Shown: piece by piece, positions 45,641 to 55,340 of the stretch
How the letters are laid out: every line of letters starts with the position of its first letter
How positions within the stretch are numbered: the first letter of the stretch is position 1
Assembly: GCF_052857255.1 (NCBI RefSeq)
Contig: NC_135497.1
Coordinates: 343,210,183-343,274,182, forward strand
Reading direction: 5' to 3'
Source of the DNA: Amblyomma americanum
Lineage: Eukaryota > Arthropoda > Arachnida > Ixodida > Ixodidae
DNA length: 64,000 bases
The notes under the pieces: model-generated
Database searches by the model: none
What the model was told of the DNA's origin: nothing
The model's input: only the letters and a program-made list of their open reading frames with translations
Position numbers and translations under genes: made by a program

Positions 45641-48100
45641 AATTATGTCAGCAATTCTTCGTCTGCTATCACTGACAGTAAAAAGCTGTTGCTGGCTCTG
45701 AATTTGCATGACGTGTGAGATCAATTTTTTGGATGTTGAGAGTGTCTATTGTTCTAAATATTTTCTCTGCTGTAATATTTTTCTTTTCACCTCTGCTTTA
45801 CTTTTATTTCTTCTGTTCGTTCGTTCCGTCTTTCCCACGAAAAGAAATACTGACATGCTTGTCAGCAATTAAATGGTCAGCAAAGTGGATGGTGGAAGGC
45901 CAGAGTCACAAATGAAGTAGTGTGGCAAGTGGACAGTGATATCCTCTCCTGACGTGTTGAGAACTGCGTCAATATTTTCATCGTGGTGGCTGGATGAAGG
46001 AGGCGTGTCGTCATATCACTGAATATACTTGTAGGAGTACCTTTTTAGGCATGGTTTTGCATGGTTTTCATAAGCACACAGAAAAAAGTGTTGCTACATC
46101 CTATGGGTGTGTTTTACAACCATCTGGATGATCTAGTCTGCTGTTGTGGTACACCGAGAAAATTAACAAAGCGCAAACTAAAATTTAATGTTTGTGAATT
46201 GGTGATCTGTGATTCTGGTAGCGGTTGTGAGTACTGGCTTGGCATCCTGTTTAGAGCTCACTCAGCTCTTACACTCAACACCAATTTTTTCTCTCAGTGG
46301 CCAAGGATAGCTGTGCAGATTTTGAAACAGGTTTTGGAATATTGTCGCGGACTAGGAGAAAACAAAGTGGGCAGTGCCGCTGCAGGGAGCGCTCGCGCTG
46401 GGCCCCCATCTCCATCTGTCATGTGGTCCTGTCTTCACCAGCTTGCCGTCCCATAACAATAACTCAACACAGATAAACAGTTTTTTGGTGACCATAATAC
46501 ATTTCTTGCAAAGCTGCTCTAAGTAAAATGTAAAGGACCAACTAAACATTTTGTCCAGAGAATTTTCTGCTTAGAAAAGCAGGGGAACTTATGTACAAGA
46601 TCAACTCGCCCCTTTGTCGAGAGATGTTTCTGTTAAGAAAAGCAGGGGAGCTTCTGACCAATGTTGAGAAAGGCTATTGCTAAAGAGGATAATTTAATTC
46701 TGAAAATTATTATGAAAGTTGACAAGAAAAGTTGTATTTTTCGTTCTGTACTTGTATCATTGTACTAGACCTGCATTATGTATTTGTTTCATTTTGTTCT
46801 ATTCTCATTACTGTCACAATAAATCTTTTCTATTTTTTGCCCTGCTGACTTTCTTTCCACTGCTTTGTTGTTTGCCGCTCTGTTACTATAGAGGACGTCT
46901 AAATACTTGGAGGACGTTCTCATGAATACTATTCTTTGCTTGTAAAAACAAGGTGTGAAAAGAACTTATTGTGAGTCCTAATTAGTGCACACAGGAGGTT
47001 TGTGATTTTGACGAAGGACATGGAGCGCATTATGTTTTTCGAGCTCTGAAGCAGGACTACGATCTGATGAATGAAAAGAAATAATTTTGCTCATCAAGCT
47101 TGGAAGTCTCAAAATACTCTTTGACCCATGTAAACTTAACAAAAAGGAGTTGTGCCATCAAGCTCTTCTGGTGCCGTTAACAGAAGTCCTGCTCACAGTG
47201 ATATGAGCAAAACATTTAGGCTTAACACTTATTCACGCCGGAGATTGTTTGCTGTGTTTAATGATGTCTTTTGGAGAGGGTGTTCTTGAAAAAAACGAAT
47301 ATCATAAGAGCATTGACAATGCAAGTAGCAAGGTTAAGGCACAGAGGGCTTATTGAACATATAAGATACAGTCTACTGCTCAAACTGGAGTCAACTATAG
47401 AAATATTGGCATATTCTTGAAGATCTTTCTATGTGGTGAAAGTAGTGAGGGGAAAACACTTGGTTTTGGCAGGGGTTTGTTTTTACATTGACAAAGAAAA
47501 TCTGGCCAGAGTTGACAGTTGCACCGTGCTGTGTCACCTGGAGTTGATATAATGCACTTTATGAATGGAACTGAGTACAGTACATAGTGTTATTTTTCTT
47601 CAAAAACATCAGCTGCCTTAATCGCTTTTTTCTCTTGCAAGTAGCCACTGTCCCTTGAGCGGTTTAAAGCCGTTTTCTCATCATCGCTTAAAATGTTTTG
47701 AAAAGGCAGACGACCACTGCTGGTAATGGCGCTGCATTGGCCAGAAACACTTGCCGGTATTCGTGGTAGATATCAACCGTCTTATTTCATTGGTAGTATA
47801 TTTAAAACCACCGCAGTGCTCTCAGATATAGTTTTAACAAAATTTAAACATCTGGGTCGGTGTTTGGTTCATTATTGCCACTGCACGCCGCCTTGGTGGC
47901 ACTGCAGGCTTTGCGTGTAAGAGTTGTAGAAAGTTACTGTATTTAACATATGCTGCGTACCTGGTGTCAGGATTTGCAGATGCCGACTTTCACGAAAAGG
48001 CAAAATTACCATCCGGAAAACTTGGTTTTAAATTGTTGTTTCGTGTTTATCCGCATCACAGCCAAGTATTGGTTTATTTGGGCAAGGAGTTTCAGATAGG

Positions 48101-48102
<2 letters not shown>
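45641..48102. other. AT-rich intergenic DNA, no recognised gene
   Basis: Only short frames. A small diverged duplication (CTGCTTAGAAAAGCAGGGGA and CTGTTAAGAAAAGCAGGGGA) lies at about 46570-46650. A GC-rich patch at 46344-46450 is noted but not classified. Confidence 0.45.

Positions 48103-48177
<75 letters not shown>
48103..48177. repeat. (TA)n microsatellite, left part of the insertion site
   Basis: About 75 bp of alternating TA ending exactly at the LTR start (48178). Its partner lies at 53362-53445 beyond the other LTR. Confidence 0.95.
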
Positions 48178-48181
<4 letters not shown>

Positions 48182-48350
48182 ACGTGCTTTGCACGCACGG
48201 GGGTTTATTCAAAGGGGGGACCGGTCGAAGCAGGATGGAAGCAGGAAGCCTAGCAGCGTCCTTCAGCTCTCTCTTTTTCTTCCTCTTTCTCCGCGGGTCA
48301 GTCCTTCATCTTCTGCTTCTTCCGTCGAGGTTCTGTGGAAGCACGTTACA
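48178..48350 (-). repeat. 3' LTR of Gypsy element C
   Basis: 173 bp. On the minus strand it begins TGTAACGTGC and ends GCACGTAACA, so the ends are 9/10 inverted repeats. Polyadenylation signal AATAAA (minus) lies at 48204-48209. Confidence 0.95.
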
Positions 48351-48361
48351 TTTCCCTCCTC
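48351..48361 (-). promoter_or_regulatory. Polypurine tract of Gypsy element C
   Basis: Minus-strand GAGGAGGGAAA directly before the 3' LTR, 24 bp after the pol stop. It would prime plus-strand synthesis. Confidence 0.85.
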
Positions 48362-48384
48362 GCAGACGATGCCCGTCGGGCGAG

Positions 48385-51300
48385 TTAAACAGACCGTCTG
48401 GGATGGAATCGCTTGAGGCGGGCTACATGCACCACCTGAGATTGGCGTGACCGTCGACCACTAGCAGTTAGTCGTGCTATAACGTAATTAACGTCACTTA
48501 TGCACTCCAACACAACAAATGGTCCAGTGTAGTGGGATAGCAGTTTCTGACACAGACCACGCTTGCGTAGAGGGGTCCACAACCACACAATGTCACCAGG
48601 AACATAAGAAACTTCTTGGTGTTGGACGTCGTAGCGGTTCTTGGAACGCTCTTGCGAAGATAAAATGCGAACGCGGGCAAGCTGGCGAGCTTCTTCAGCT
48701 CTGCAGAGTGTGGTCGCAAGAGAAGGTTCATCGTGGATGAAAAATGGTAGCATGGTGTCAAGGCCGCAGCGAGGCGAGCGAGCATAGAGCAGGTAAAAGG
48801 GGCTGTAGCCAGTTGTCTCATGTTGCGCGGTGTTGTACGCATGAGTGATGAACGGGAGTACGCCATCCCAGTCCTTATGATCTGCAGCGACGTACATGGC
48901 AAGCATGGTGGTGAGCGTACGATTAGTGCGTTCTACCACACCGTTCGTTTGGGGATGATATGGCGTGGAGTGGCGAAAACTGCAGCTGCTGAGGCGGAGA
49001 AGTTCTTCAACAACGTCCGCTGTAAATTGACGTCCACGGTCGCTAATGAGAACTGCAGGAGGGCCGTGCCGAAGAATGACGAATCGAAGTAAGAAGTTAG
49101 ATACTTCAGACGCAGTAGCAACTGGTATCGCGGCTGTCTCACAATAACGGGTTAAGTGGTCTACGCACACAAGAATCCATCGATTTCCTTTAGAGGATCG
49201 TGGGAAAGGTCCAAGGAGGTCAATGCCAACTTGCTCAAACGGGGCTGTTGGAGGTGTGATTGGCCGCAATTTGCCCGGTGGACTTGAAGTCGGCAGCTTA
49301 AAGCGCTGGCATTGCACACAGCTGGCTACATAGTGCTGGATGGTTGAACGCATGTTAGGCCAGTAAAACCGTTGTTGTGTGCGGTGGAGTGTGCGTGTCA
49401 CTCCCAAGTGCCCAGACGTGGCGTCGTCGTGCATCATTTCAAGAACTGTGATGCGTAGGCTTTCGGGTACGACAAGAAGCATGCGTGCTCCTCCAGAAGC
49501 GAAATTCTTCTTATAAAGCAAACCGTCGCGAATGCAAAAAGTATTCTTTACAGAATCTTGAGCGGCATCAAACAAAGAGGTTAATGTTTGGTCCTTGCGT
49601 TGCTCAGTTCGAAAAACTTGAAGATCGGGGAAGGCTTGTGAAAGTGACGACAAGTATTCATCAAAGTTGTCTGCGTCGTCCTCAGTCGTTAGAAGCGGCA
49701 AACGGGAAAGACAATCGGCATCTGAGTGTTTACGGCCGCTTTTATGCGCAACAGTGAAATTAAATTCTTGTAGGCGCAAAGCCCATAGAGCAAGCCGGCC
49801 ACAGGGGTCACGAAGACTCACTAACCAGCAAAGCGAGTGGTGGTCGGTCACGACGGTGAAAGCATTCCCGTACAGATAGGAGCGGAAGCGCTGTACAGCG
49901 AAAACAACGGCGAGACATTCTTGTTCAGTAACCGTGTAATTTCTCTCGCTCTTACTCAACGAACGGCTGGCATATGCTACCACGTGCTGATCGTGACCAT
50001 GGCGTTGTATAAGTACAGCGCCGATACCGATACCACTTGCATCAGTGTGCACTTCAATTGGTGCAGATGGGCAGAAGTGGCGTAGGATGGGGCCCGAGGT
50101 CAAAAGAAATTTCAGATGCCGGAAAGCTGCGTCACATTCGCTGGTCCAATTGAACGGTGCATCTTTATGCAGCAAACACGTGAGTGGGTAAGCGATGTCC
50201 GCAAACCTAGCTATAAAGCGTCGAAAGTACGAGCAGAGCCCTAAAAAACTCTGCAGCTCTTTCACTGATTGAGGCACCGTAAAACTTTTGACAGCTTCAA
50301 TTTTCTTTGGATCTGGTCGAACACCTTCTTTATCAACTAAATGACCAAGAACAATTGTTTCACGGTTCCCAAAATGACATTTCTTGGAATTGAGGATAAG
50401 GCCAGCTCGTTCCATGCAATCAAGCACAATATCCAGACGGCGGTTGTGCTCACTAAACGTTTTGCCAAAAATTACAACGCCGTCCAGATAACATAAACAA
50501 ATTTGCCACTTGAGGCCACGCAGGATTGTATCCATGAACCGCTCGAATGTTGCAGGTGCATTACATAATCCGAAAGGCATAACGTTGAACTCGTAAAGTC
50601 CGTCTGGTGTAATGAATGCCGTTTTTTCCCTATCTGCAGCGTGCACGGGGATTTGCCAGTAGCCGGATCTCAAATCAATAGAAGAAAAGTATGAAGCGGA
50701 GTGCAGACAATCAATTGCGTCATCTATACGTGGAAGCGGGTAGACGTCCTTCTTCGTGGCCGTATTTAAGCGACGGTAGTCAACACAGAACCTCCATGTG
50801 CCATCTTTTTTCTTAACAAGGATAACTGGAGCCGCCCAAGGACTGGAGGATTCTCGAATTATGCCTCGCTTTAGCATCTCTTGAACTTGGTCATCTATTA
50901 ACTTACGTTCAGTGGCTGAGACTCGATAGGGCTTCTGGCGTATAGGAGGTGCGGAGCCGGTGTTGATCGTGTGATGAATACGACTGGTAGGCGGTGGTGT
51001 TGAATCGTCTTTGGCAAAGTCGAACACGAACACGTGTTTCAGAAGGAGTTCCACTAGAGTGCGACGCTCGGTTGGGGAAAGAGCCTGATTAATCATAGCC
51101 TTAACTTGGGTCTCCATATCTCTTTTCACGTGCTGCTCACTGACAGAGTTGGTTAACGCCGCGACGAAACCTGACACACCTTCCTCGAAACGGGCGAGTT
51201 TGAGGCCCCGGGGCAACACAGCTGGCTCTTCAGAGTGGTTCACTGTCCACAGCTCGGTACGGCCTCTCACCACGGGAACGACGCAACGAGGCACGACGAT

Positions 51301-51822
51301 ACTCTTCTTAGAGCAGGCGAGTGTCGTAGGCTCTACCACAGCTTCAAAAGATTCGCACTGATTGTGAATAGAGGAAACCCGCACGAATGCTGCAGAGAAA
51401 GCTGGTACAATAGTATCTTCTTCCACCGCAAATGCTCCAAAATCCGGTGTCGAGTTATCCACAAGAGCTGAAAGTAACGAAGAATTCAAAGCAACTTCTC
51501 CCGTACGACAGTCTAAAGTTGCACCACACTCTTGCAGAAAATCAATCCCAAGAATCACATCATGCGTTGACCGTGGTAGCACTGCGAATTCTGTTCTAAA
51601 CGTTAGACCACCAATAACAACATCCGAAGCACACACACCAAGTGGAACCAAAGGTTCACCACCGACACCACGGAATAACGCTGCACGGTCACCACTAAAC
51701 ATCACTTTCCTACCTAAACGATTCTTAAACCTCAAACTCATAACGGATACGGTAGCACCAGTGTCCACAAGAGCCATTGTTTTCACACCATCAATAAACA
51801 CTTCCAGTTTGTTCTTCAACAT
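48385..51822 (-). CDS. Gypsy element C pol polyprotein (PR-RT-RNase H-IN)
   Basis: Uninterrupted 1145-residue frame starting ATG at 51822. Protease: ALVDTGATVSVMS (about residue 20) and GIDFLQECGA. RT: KKDGTWRFCVDYRRLN, SSIDLRSGYWQIPV and the catalytic region CLCYLDGVVIFG. There residue 448 is Gly (codon GGC, plus 50479-50481) where Asp is expected; a single A-to-G change would explain it. RNase H: VHTDASGIGIG (about 593), EQECLAVVFAVQ and TDHHSL. Integrase: HHCC zinc region (about 797-838), then D, D and E in GIDLLGPF (about 868), ISDRGRQF (about 925) and NGVVERTNRT (about 962), and a GPF module (about 1099). Everything but the RT active site looks functional. ATG 51822 is the first in the frame, which opens after TGA at 51870-51868. 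Confidence 0.93.
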   Translation of the reverse strand: MLKNKLEVFIDGVKTMALVDTGATVSVMSLRFKNRLGRKVMFSGDRAALFRGVGGEPLVPLGVCASDVVIGGLTFRTEFAVLPRSTHDVILGIDFLQECGATLDCRTGEVALNSSLLSALVDNSTPDFGAFAVEEDTIVPAFSAAFVRVSSIHNQCESFEAVVEPTTLACSKKSIVVPRCVVPVVRGRTELWTVNHSEEPAVLPRGLKLARFEEGVSGFVAALTNSVSEQHVKRDMETQVKAMINQALSPTERRTLVELLLKHVFVFDFAKDDSTPPPTSRIHHTINTGSAPPIRQKPYRVSATERKLIDDQVQEMLKRGIIRESSSPWAAPVILVKKKDGTWRFCVDYRRLNTATKKDVYPLPRIDDAIDCLHSASYFSSIDLRSGYWQIPVHAADREKTAFITPDGLYEFNVMPFGLCNAPATFERFMDTILRGLKWQICLCYLDGVVIFGKTFSEHNRRLDIVLDCMERAGLILNSKKCHFGNRETIVLGHLVDKEGVRPDPKKIEAVKSFTVPQSVKELQSFLGLCSYFRRFIARFADIAYPLTCLLHKDAPFNWTSECDAAFRHLKFLLTSGPILRHFCPSAPIEVHTDASGIGIGAVLIQRHGHDQHVVAYASRSLSKSERNYTVTEQECLAVVFAVQRFRSYLYGNAFTVVTDHHSLCWLVSLRDPCGRLALWALRLQEFNFTVAHKSGRKHSDADCLSRLPLLTTEDDADNFDEYLSSLSQAFPDLQVFRTEQRKDQTLTSLFDAAQDSVKNTFCIRDGLLYKKNFASGGARMLLVVPESLRITVLEMMHDDATSGHLGVTRTLHRTQQRFYWPNMRSTIQHYVASCVQCQRFKLPTSSPPGKLRPITPPTAPFEQVGIDLLGPFPRSSKGNRWILVCVDHLTRYCETAAIPVATASEVSNFLLRFVILRHGPPAVLISDRGRQFTADVVEELLRLSSCSFRHSTPYHPQTNGVVERTNRTLTTMLAMYVAADHKDWDGVLPFITHAYNTAQHETTGYSPFYLLYARSPRCGLDTMLPFFIHDEPSLATTLCRAEEARQLARVRILSSQERSKNRYDVQHQEVSYVPGDIVWLWTPLRKRGLCQKLLSHYTGPFVVLECISDVNYVIARLTASGRRSRQSQVVHVARLKRFHPRRSV

Positions 51823-51889
51823 AACACGGGCAGAGGTAGATTGGACGTCATCGACTCGCCGGCGGCCTCACCTCCATCGGCCGCGCCTC

Positions 51890-53098
51890 CTAGTTTCCCG
51901 GAGGCGGAGGGGATGCACGACGTCGAGGAGAAGGTGACCGCCGTTGGCGCTGAGGTGGCGGCGTCACACTGCGGTCAGATGCGGGTGATGAACTCCGCAA
52001 ATTGCTCGGACGGTACGGGTCCCAAGCGGACGTTGGGGGTCTCTGCCGCGCGGTGTGCAGTTGCCCGTAAGTATTCGCCGGGGGTTGGCAGTCTTGAGAA
52101 GTTGGGAAACGACGGCGGCAATATCTAGCGATATGCCCTGCAATGCCACACCGGTAGCACAAAGGTTGAGAGCGCCAGCGACCGCCATAAGAGTCCTGGC
52201 GAACAAAGTCGCGACGTTGGCTGAAGCCAGGATCTCGCTGCTGACGAACCACGTCTTCTGGGTAGGTGGGCCTCCTTTCTGTCGGCTGGTGGCGATAACG
52301 TTGGGCAATGTTCCGATCGTCCATGGGCAAAGTGCCGTTGGGTGGAGCCCACGGAGTCGACAGGGCGGCAACATCTTCCTCCGGTGCAGAACTGTGCCGC
52401 AGATATTGTGTGTGGCAGAAGGTATCCCGGGATCTGGACAATTCCTCGCGCACAATCTCTCGAATCATATCAGCCATAGAATTTGGAGGACTGGCTTCAA
52501 CACTGGCTATAGAGGTGACATTGGCCAATCTCCCGAATTTAGGGGTGATTCGACGCAGCTTAAGAGCTTCAAATGTTCTGCAATGTTCTATAACGTCAGC
52601 GGTGGTGCTCAGGCTCTCTTTGCTAATCAGGAAATTGTAAACATCTTCCGCAATTCCTTTTAGAAGGTGGCCGACTTTGTCTTCTTCAAGCATTCTGGAG
52701 TTAACTAGCTTGCATAACTTTAAGATGGCTTCGATGTATGCCGTGCAAGTTTCTCCGGGTACTTGCGCGCGGTGAAGCAATGTCTGTTCCGCACGCTTCT
52801 TCTTTGCCGATTCATCCCCAAAATTTTTCTTTATCTCGGTCGTAAAGGTAGCCCATGAACTCAGTGTATCCTCATGATTGTCGAACCAGTCAAGGGCAGT
52901 GGCGGCAAGGAAAAACACAACGTTAGCCAGTTTAGTAGCAGCGTTCCATCGATTGTATTTGCTCACCCGCTCGTAGTGTTTCAGCCACTCGTCAACGTCC
53001 TCTTCAGGTTTTCCAAAAAATGTGCGGGGCTCTCGATAATGTGGCCAGTTGTTCGCTGTGGGTAGCCCGGGTTGCTCAGCATTGTCGTCTCCAGGCAT
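51890..53098 (-). CDS. Gypsy element C gag (capsid-nucleocapsid)
   Basis: The frame is open from within the 5' LTR, but the first sensible start is the ATG at 53098 (MPGDDNAEQPG), about 90 bp downstream of the LTR, giving about 402 residues. The capsid part contains FFGKPEEDVDEWLKHYERVS and the retrotransposon Gag core (ALDWFDNHEDTLSSWATF, FGDESAKKKRAEQ, LLKGIAEDVYNFL). A CCHC zinc knuckle CYRCGIAGHIARYC lies at about residue 313, followed by an arginine/serine/proline-rich tail ending PPPPGN. It stops with TAG at 51892-51890, 67 bp before the pol ATG. It would form virus-like particles and package element RNA. Confidence 0.92.
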   Translation of the reverse strand: MPGDDNAEQPGLPTANNWPHYREPRTFFGKPEEDVDEWLKHYERVSKYNRWNAATKLANVVFFLAATALDWFDNHEDTLSSWATFTTEIKKNFGDESAKKKRAEQTLLHRAQVPGETCTAYIEAILKLCKLVNSRMLEEDKVGHLLKGIAEDVYNFLISKESLSTTADVIEHCRTFEALKLRRITPKFGRLANVTSIASVEASPPNSMADMIREIVREELSRSRDTFCHTQYLRHSSAPEEDVAALSTPWAPPNGTLPMDDRNIAQRYRHQPTERRPTYPEDVVRQQRDPGFSQRRDFVRQDSYGGRWRSQPLCYRCGIAGHIARYCRRRFPTSQDCQPPANTYGQLHTARQRPPTSAWDPYRPSNLRSSSPASDRSVTPPPQRQRRSPSPRRRASPPPPGN

Positions 53099-53163
53099 GT
53101 CCGATGGCAGTGGTGGGAAGCCTGCGAGTCTACGGCTCCTTCGGTAGATGGAATGCTCCGTGG

Positions 53164-53185
53164 TCGATACCCGGCACCTCCACCA
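53164..53185 (-). promoter_or_regulatory. Primer-binding site matching tRNA-Ala 3' end
   Basis: The plus strand shows the tRNA-like 3' end itself: part of the T loop, T-stem CCCGG, acceptor CACCTCC, A discriminator and CCA, 22 nt in all. U at position 70 opposite the G3 expected in alanine tRNAs, and the TCGATACCCGG T-arm, point to tRNA-Ala. Three bases separate it from the 5' LTR end at 53189. Confidence 0.8.
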
Positions 53186-53188
53186 ACC

Positions 53189-53358
53189 TGTTACGTGCTT
53201 TGCACGCACGGGGGTTTATTCAAAGGGGGGACCGGTCGAAGCAGGATGGAAGCAGGAAGCCTAGCAGCGTCCTTCAGCTCTCTCTTTTTCTTCCTCTTTC
53301 TCCGCGGGTCAGTCCTTCATCTTCTGCTTCTTCCGTCGAGGTTCTGTGGAAGCACGTT

Positions 53359-53361
<3 letters not shown>
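53189..53361 (-). repeat. 5' LTR of Gypsy element C
   Basis: 173 bp, no difference from 48178-48350 seen by eye. AATAAA (minus) at 53215-53220. Confidence 0.95.

Positions 53362-53445
<84 letters not shown>
53362..53445. repeat. (TA)n microsatellite, right part of the insertion site
   Basis: About 84 bp of alternating AT starting at the base after the LTR. Flanks of even length (4 or 6 bp) match the left side (ATAT, ATATAT); a 5-bp duplication would not. Repeat slippage limits this reading. Confidence 0.95.
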
Positions 53446-53448
<3 letters not shown>

Positions 53449-54389
53449 TGATAAAATTGAGTACGGTGTCCCTTTAACCAATTAAGGATTCTTGACGACC
53501 TCAGCTTGTCACAACAGGTCATAAGCGTCACAAGGGTGCACATAGGCGTTGGTTTTTCACTGCTTTCGAAATGGCCTTCAACGTCCCATGTTTGTTAAAT
53601 GGTCTTTTTATAGTTCAAACATAGATGGAAGCACCCCCCCCCCCCCCCTTTCACCCACGCTTCCACTGAATATGAGTTTTCTCACTCGATGGCGGAAGGC
53701 ATTCCTTGTGTGTTGAAGCTTAGCCTATTAGCATGAGATTTTCCTTCTTTTTCAAACAAACTTAGCTTCATCCATGTGGCAAAATATGGAAGAGTGTTGT
53801 CTGTCTGCAGTCTCCAATAGCCTGAAGCGGATAAATGGACCAATAGTGTATTTTGTACATTGCTATTCGAAATCAACCCTTTCTTTCTGATGGTGCGAGA
53901 ATGAACCATGCATAATGGCTAATAAAACATTACTCCGTGCAGTAAAACGTTTTCACAGATATTTTTGTGTTTTGTACATGTTATTGCAGCATTTCACATC
54001 ATAAAAAATTAGCCATTATAGTGCTTTTTTTTGAGCCCTTAAAGGGTTGAATCGCCGTTGCTCACAACTTAGCAAAATCTTGCGCAGCATTAATATGATG
54101 GGTCTACATGCCATAGTTAGCACTGTTTTCTCAGCTGTAAAGTTGCAGATGATCTTGTGTGAAGTGTAGTTGATCTGTGTTCAACTAGAGAGGACTGCCC
54201 AGTGCATTAAAAAGTAGCAACACTTTCTCAAACTACCCACTTCACTAAAGAGTAGTAAGACTTGACTTTCTCAAGTGAGGTCACATGACATTTATCACTG
54301 ACATTTATCAAATGTCACCTGACATTTATCACTGTGAACGTTATTGTTTACATGTTTTCAATCATGCATGTGAAGGCTCAAGAGTAAGA
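53446..54389. other. Intergenic, with a C15 run and a triple 12-mer
   Basis: A 15-C homopolymer lies at 53634-53648. TGACATTTATCA occurs three times at 54286-54333. No gene is recognised. Confidence 0.6.
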
Positions 54390-55340
54390 TTGCCAGAGAG
54401 GCTTGACTCCCTGTGGCCCATCTCCCTAACATCATGTTTAGGAAACTCTATGAACGGGTCATCCACACCCACCTCCAAATTATTTGAAGACGATGAGTTC
54501 TACCCTCCTATTATAGTTGGGTTCAGGTCATGCCTTTCTGCCCAAGACGCCTTCCTGCTCCTGCGAGAAGAATTGCTTCCCAACATCCCCAGAGGTCAAG
54601 AACATCTCATCTTGGCCTTAGATTTAAAGGGCGCCTTCAACATCTCCCACGAGACAATCCTTCAAACCATAAATGGCCTTAACGGCGGAGAAAAAGTCTG
54701 CTTACGTGCTTGCGTTCCTCACGGGCCGTACGGCCAAGTAGGCATCGGACAAACGCACTCCGAGGTCAAAGATATACTACGCCAAGGCACACCTCAGGGA
54801 ACTATTATTTCTCCCCTCCTTTTGAACATTGTTATGCTCAGGCTAACGCGTACACTGCAAGCAATTCCAAATGTCGGCTTTACCATATACGCGGATGATA
54901 TATCTATATGTGCCACAAAGGCTTCCCTGGGCCAAAAAGAAACCACCCTAAAATCAGCAGCCCAGGTCGTCGAAAACTTCGCCTCGCAAAGCGGCCTCCA
55001 CAGCGCCCTAGAGAAATCGGAGGTCATACGAGTACATGGACCGAGATACGTCTCTCCAGGTCTCACCAGCCTCACGATCGAGGGTCAAGCCATCAGGGAA
55101 GTTAACCTGATCCGCATTCTTGATCTTTGGATGCAGAGCAACCTCTGTGTTACCCACTTCATCCAGACTCTCAAAACCACCGCAAACCAGATAGCTCGCA
55201 TGATCAGCCGCATTACCAAGCATCACCAAGGAATGAAAGAAGAAAACACTCTTCCGCTGGTGAAAGCACTGGTAATTAGCCGAATCACATACGAACTACC
55301 CTTTCACACGCTAACAAAGGGAGAGGAGCATGCAAGTTGA
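54390..55340 (+). pseudogene. LINE D reverse transcriptase
   Basis: Open for over 300 codons. Blocks: WPISLTSCLGN, IIVGFRSCLSAQDAFLLL, LALDLKGAFNISHETIL (first catalytic D), LRQGTPQGTIISPLLLNIVM and FTIYADDISICA with an intact DD pair (about 54880), then SQSGLHSALEKSEV and LVISRITYELPFHTLT. It stops at 55338. The downstream sequence continues the protein in other frames. The N-terminal part, including the endonuclease, is missing by 5' truncation. It is one of the better-preserved RT cores in the window. Confidence 0.85.

Larger units (their letters stand above)
48178..53361 (-). mobile_element. Young full-length Ty3/Gypsy element (C), minus strand
   Basis: A 5184-bp element with two 173-bp LTRs that read identical by eye, a 22-nt primer-binding site, an intact gag and an intact 1145-codon pol, and a polypurine tract. 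It sits inside a (TA)n microsatellite, which resumes on the far side. Identical LTRs imply recent insertion. Two caveats affect activity: the RT catalytic motif is YLDG, and gag and pol are separated by stops. It is related to, but distinct from, the partial element at 1-1011. Confidence 0.95.

Noticed and set aside
46344..46470. Possible solo LTR starting TGTCGCGGAC
   Set aside because: No convincing 3' boundary or matching target duplication.
48498..50085. Several plus- and minus-strand open frames overlapping Gypsy element C pol
   Set aside because: They are shadows of the intact 1145-codon pol frame and show no independent motifs.
52055..52663. 202-codon plus-strand frame opposite gag
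   Set aside because: Antisense shadow of gag with no recognisable domain.
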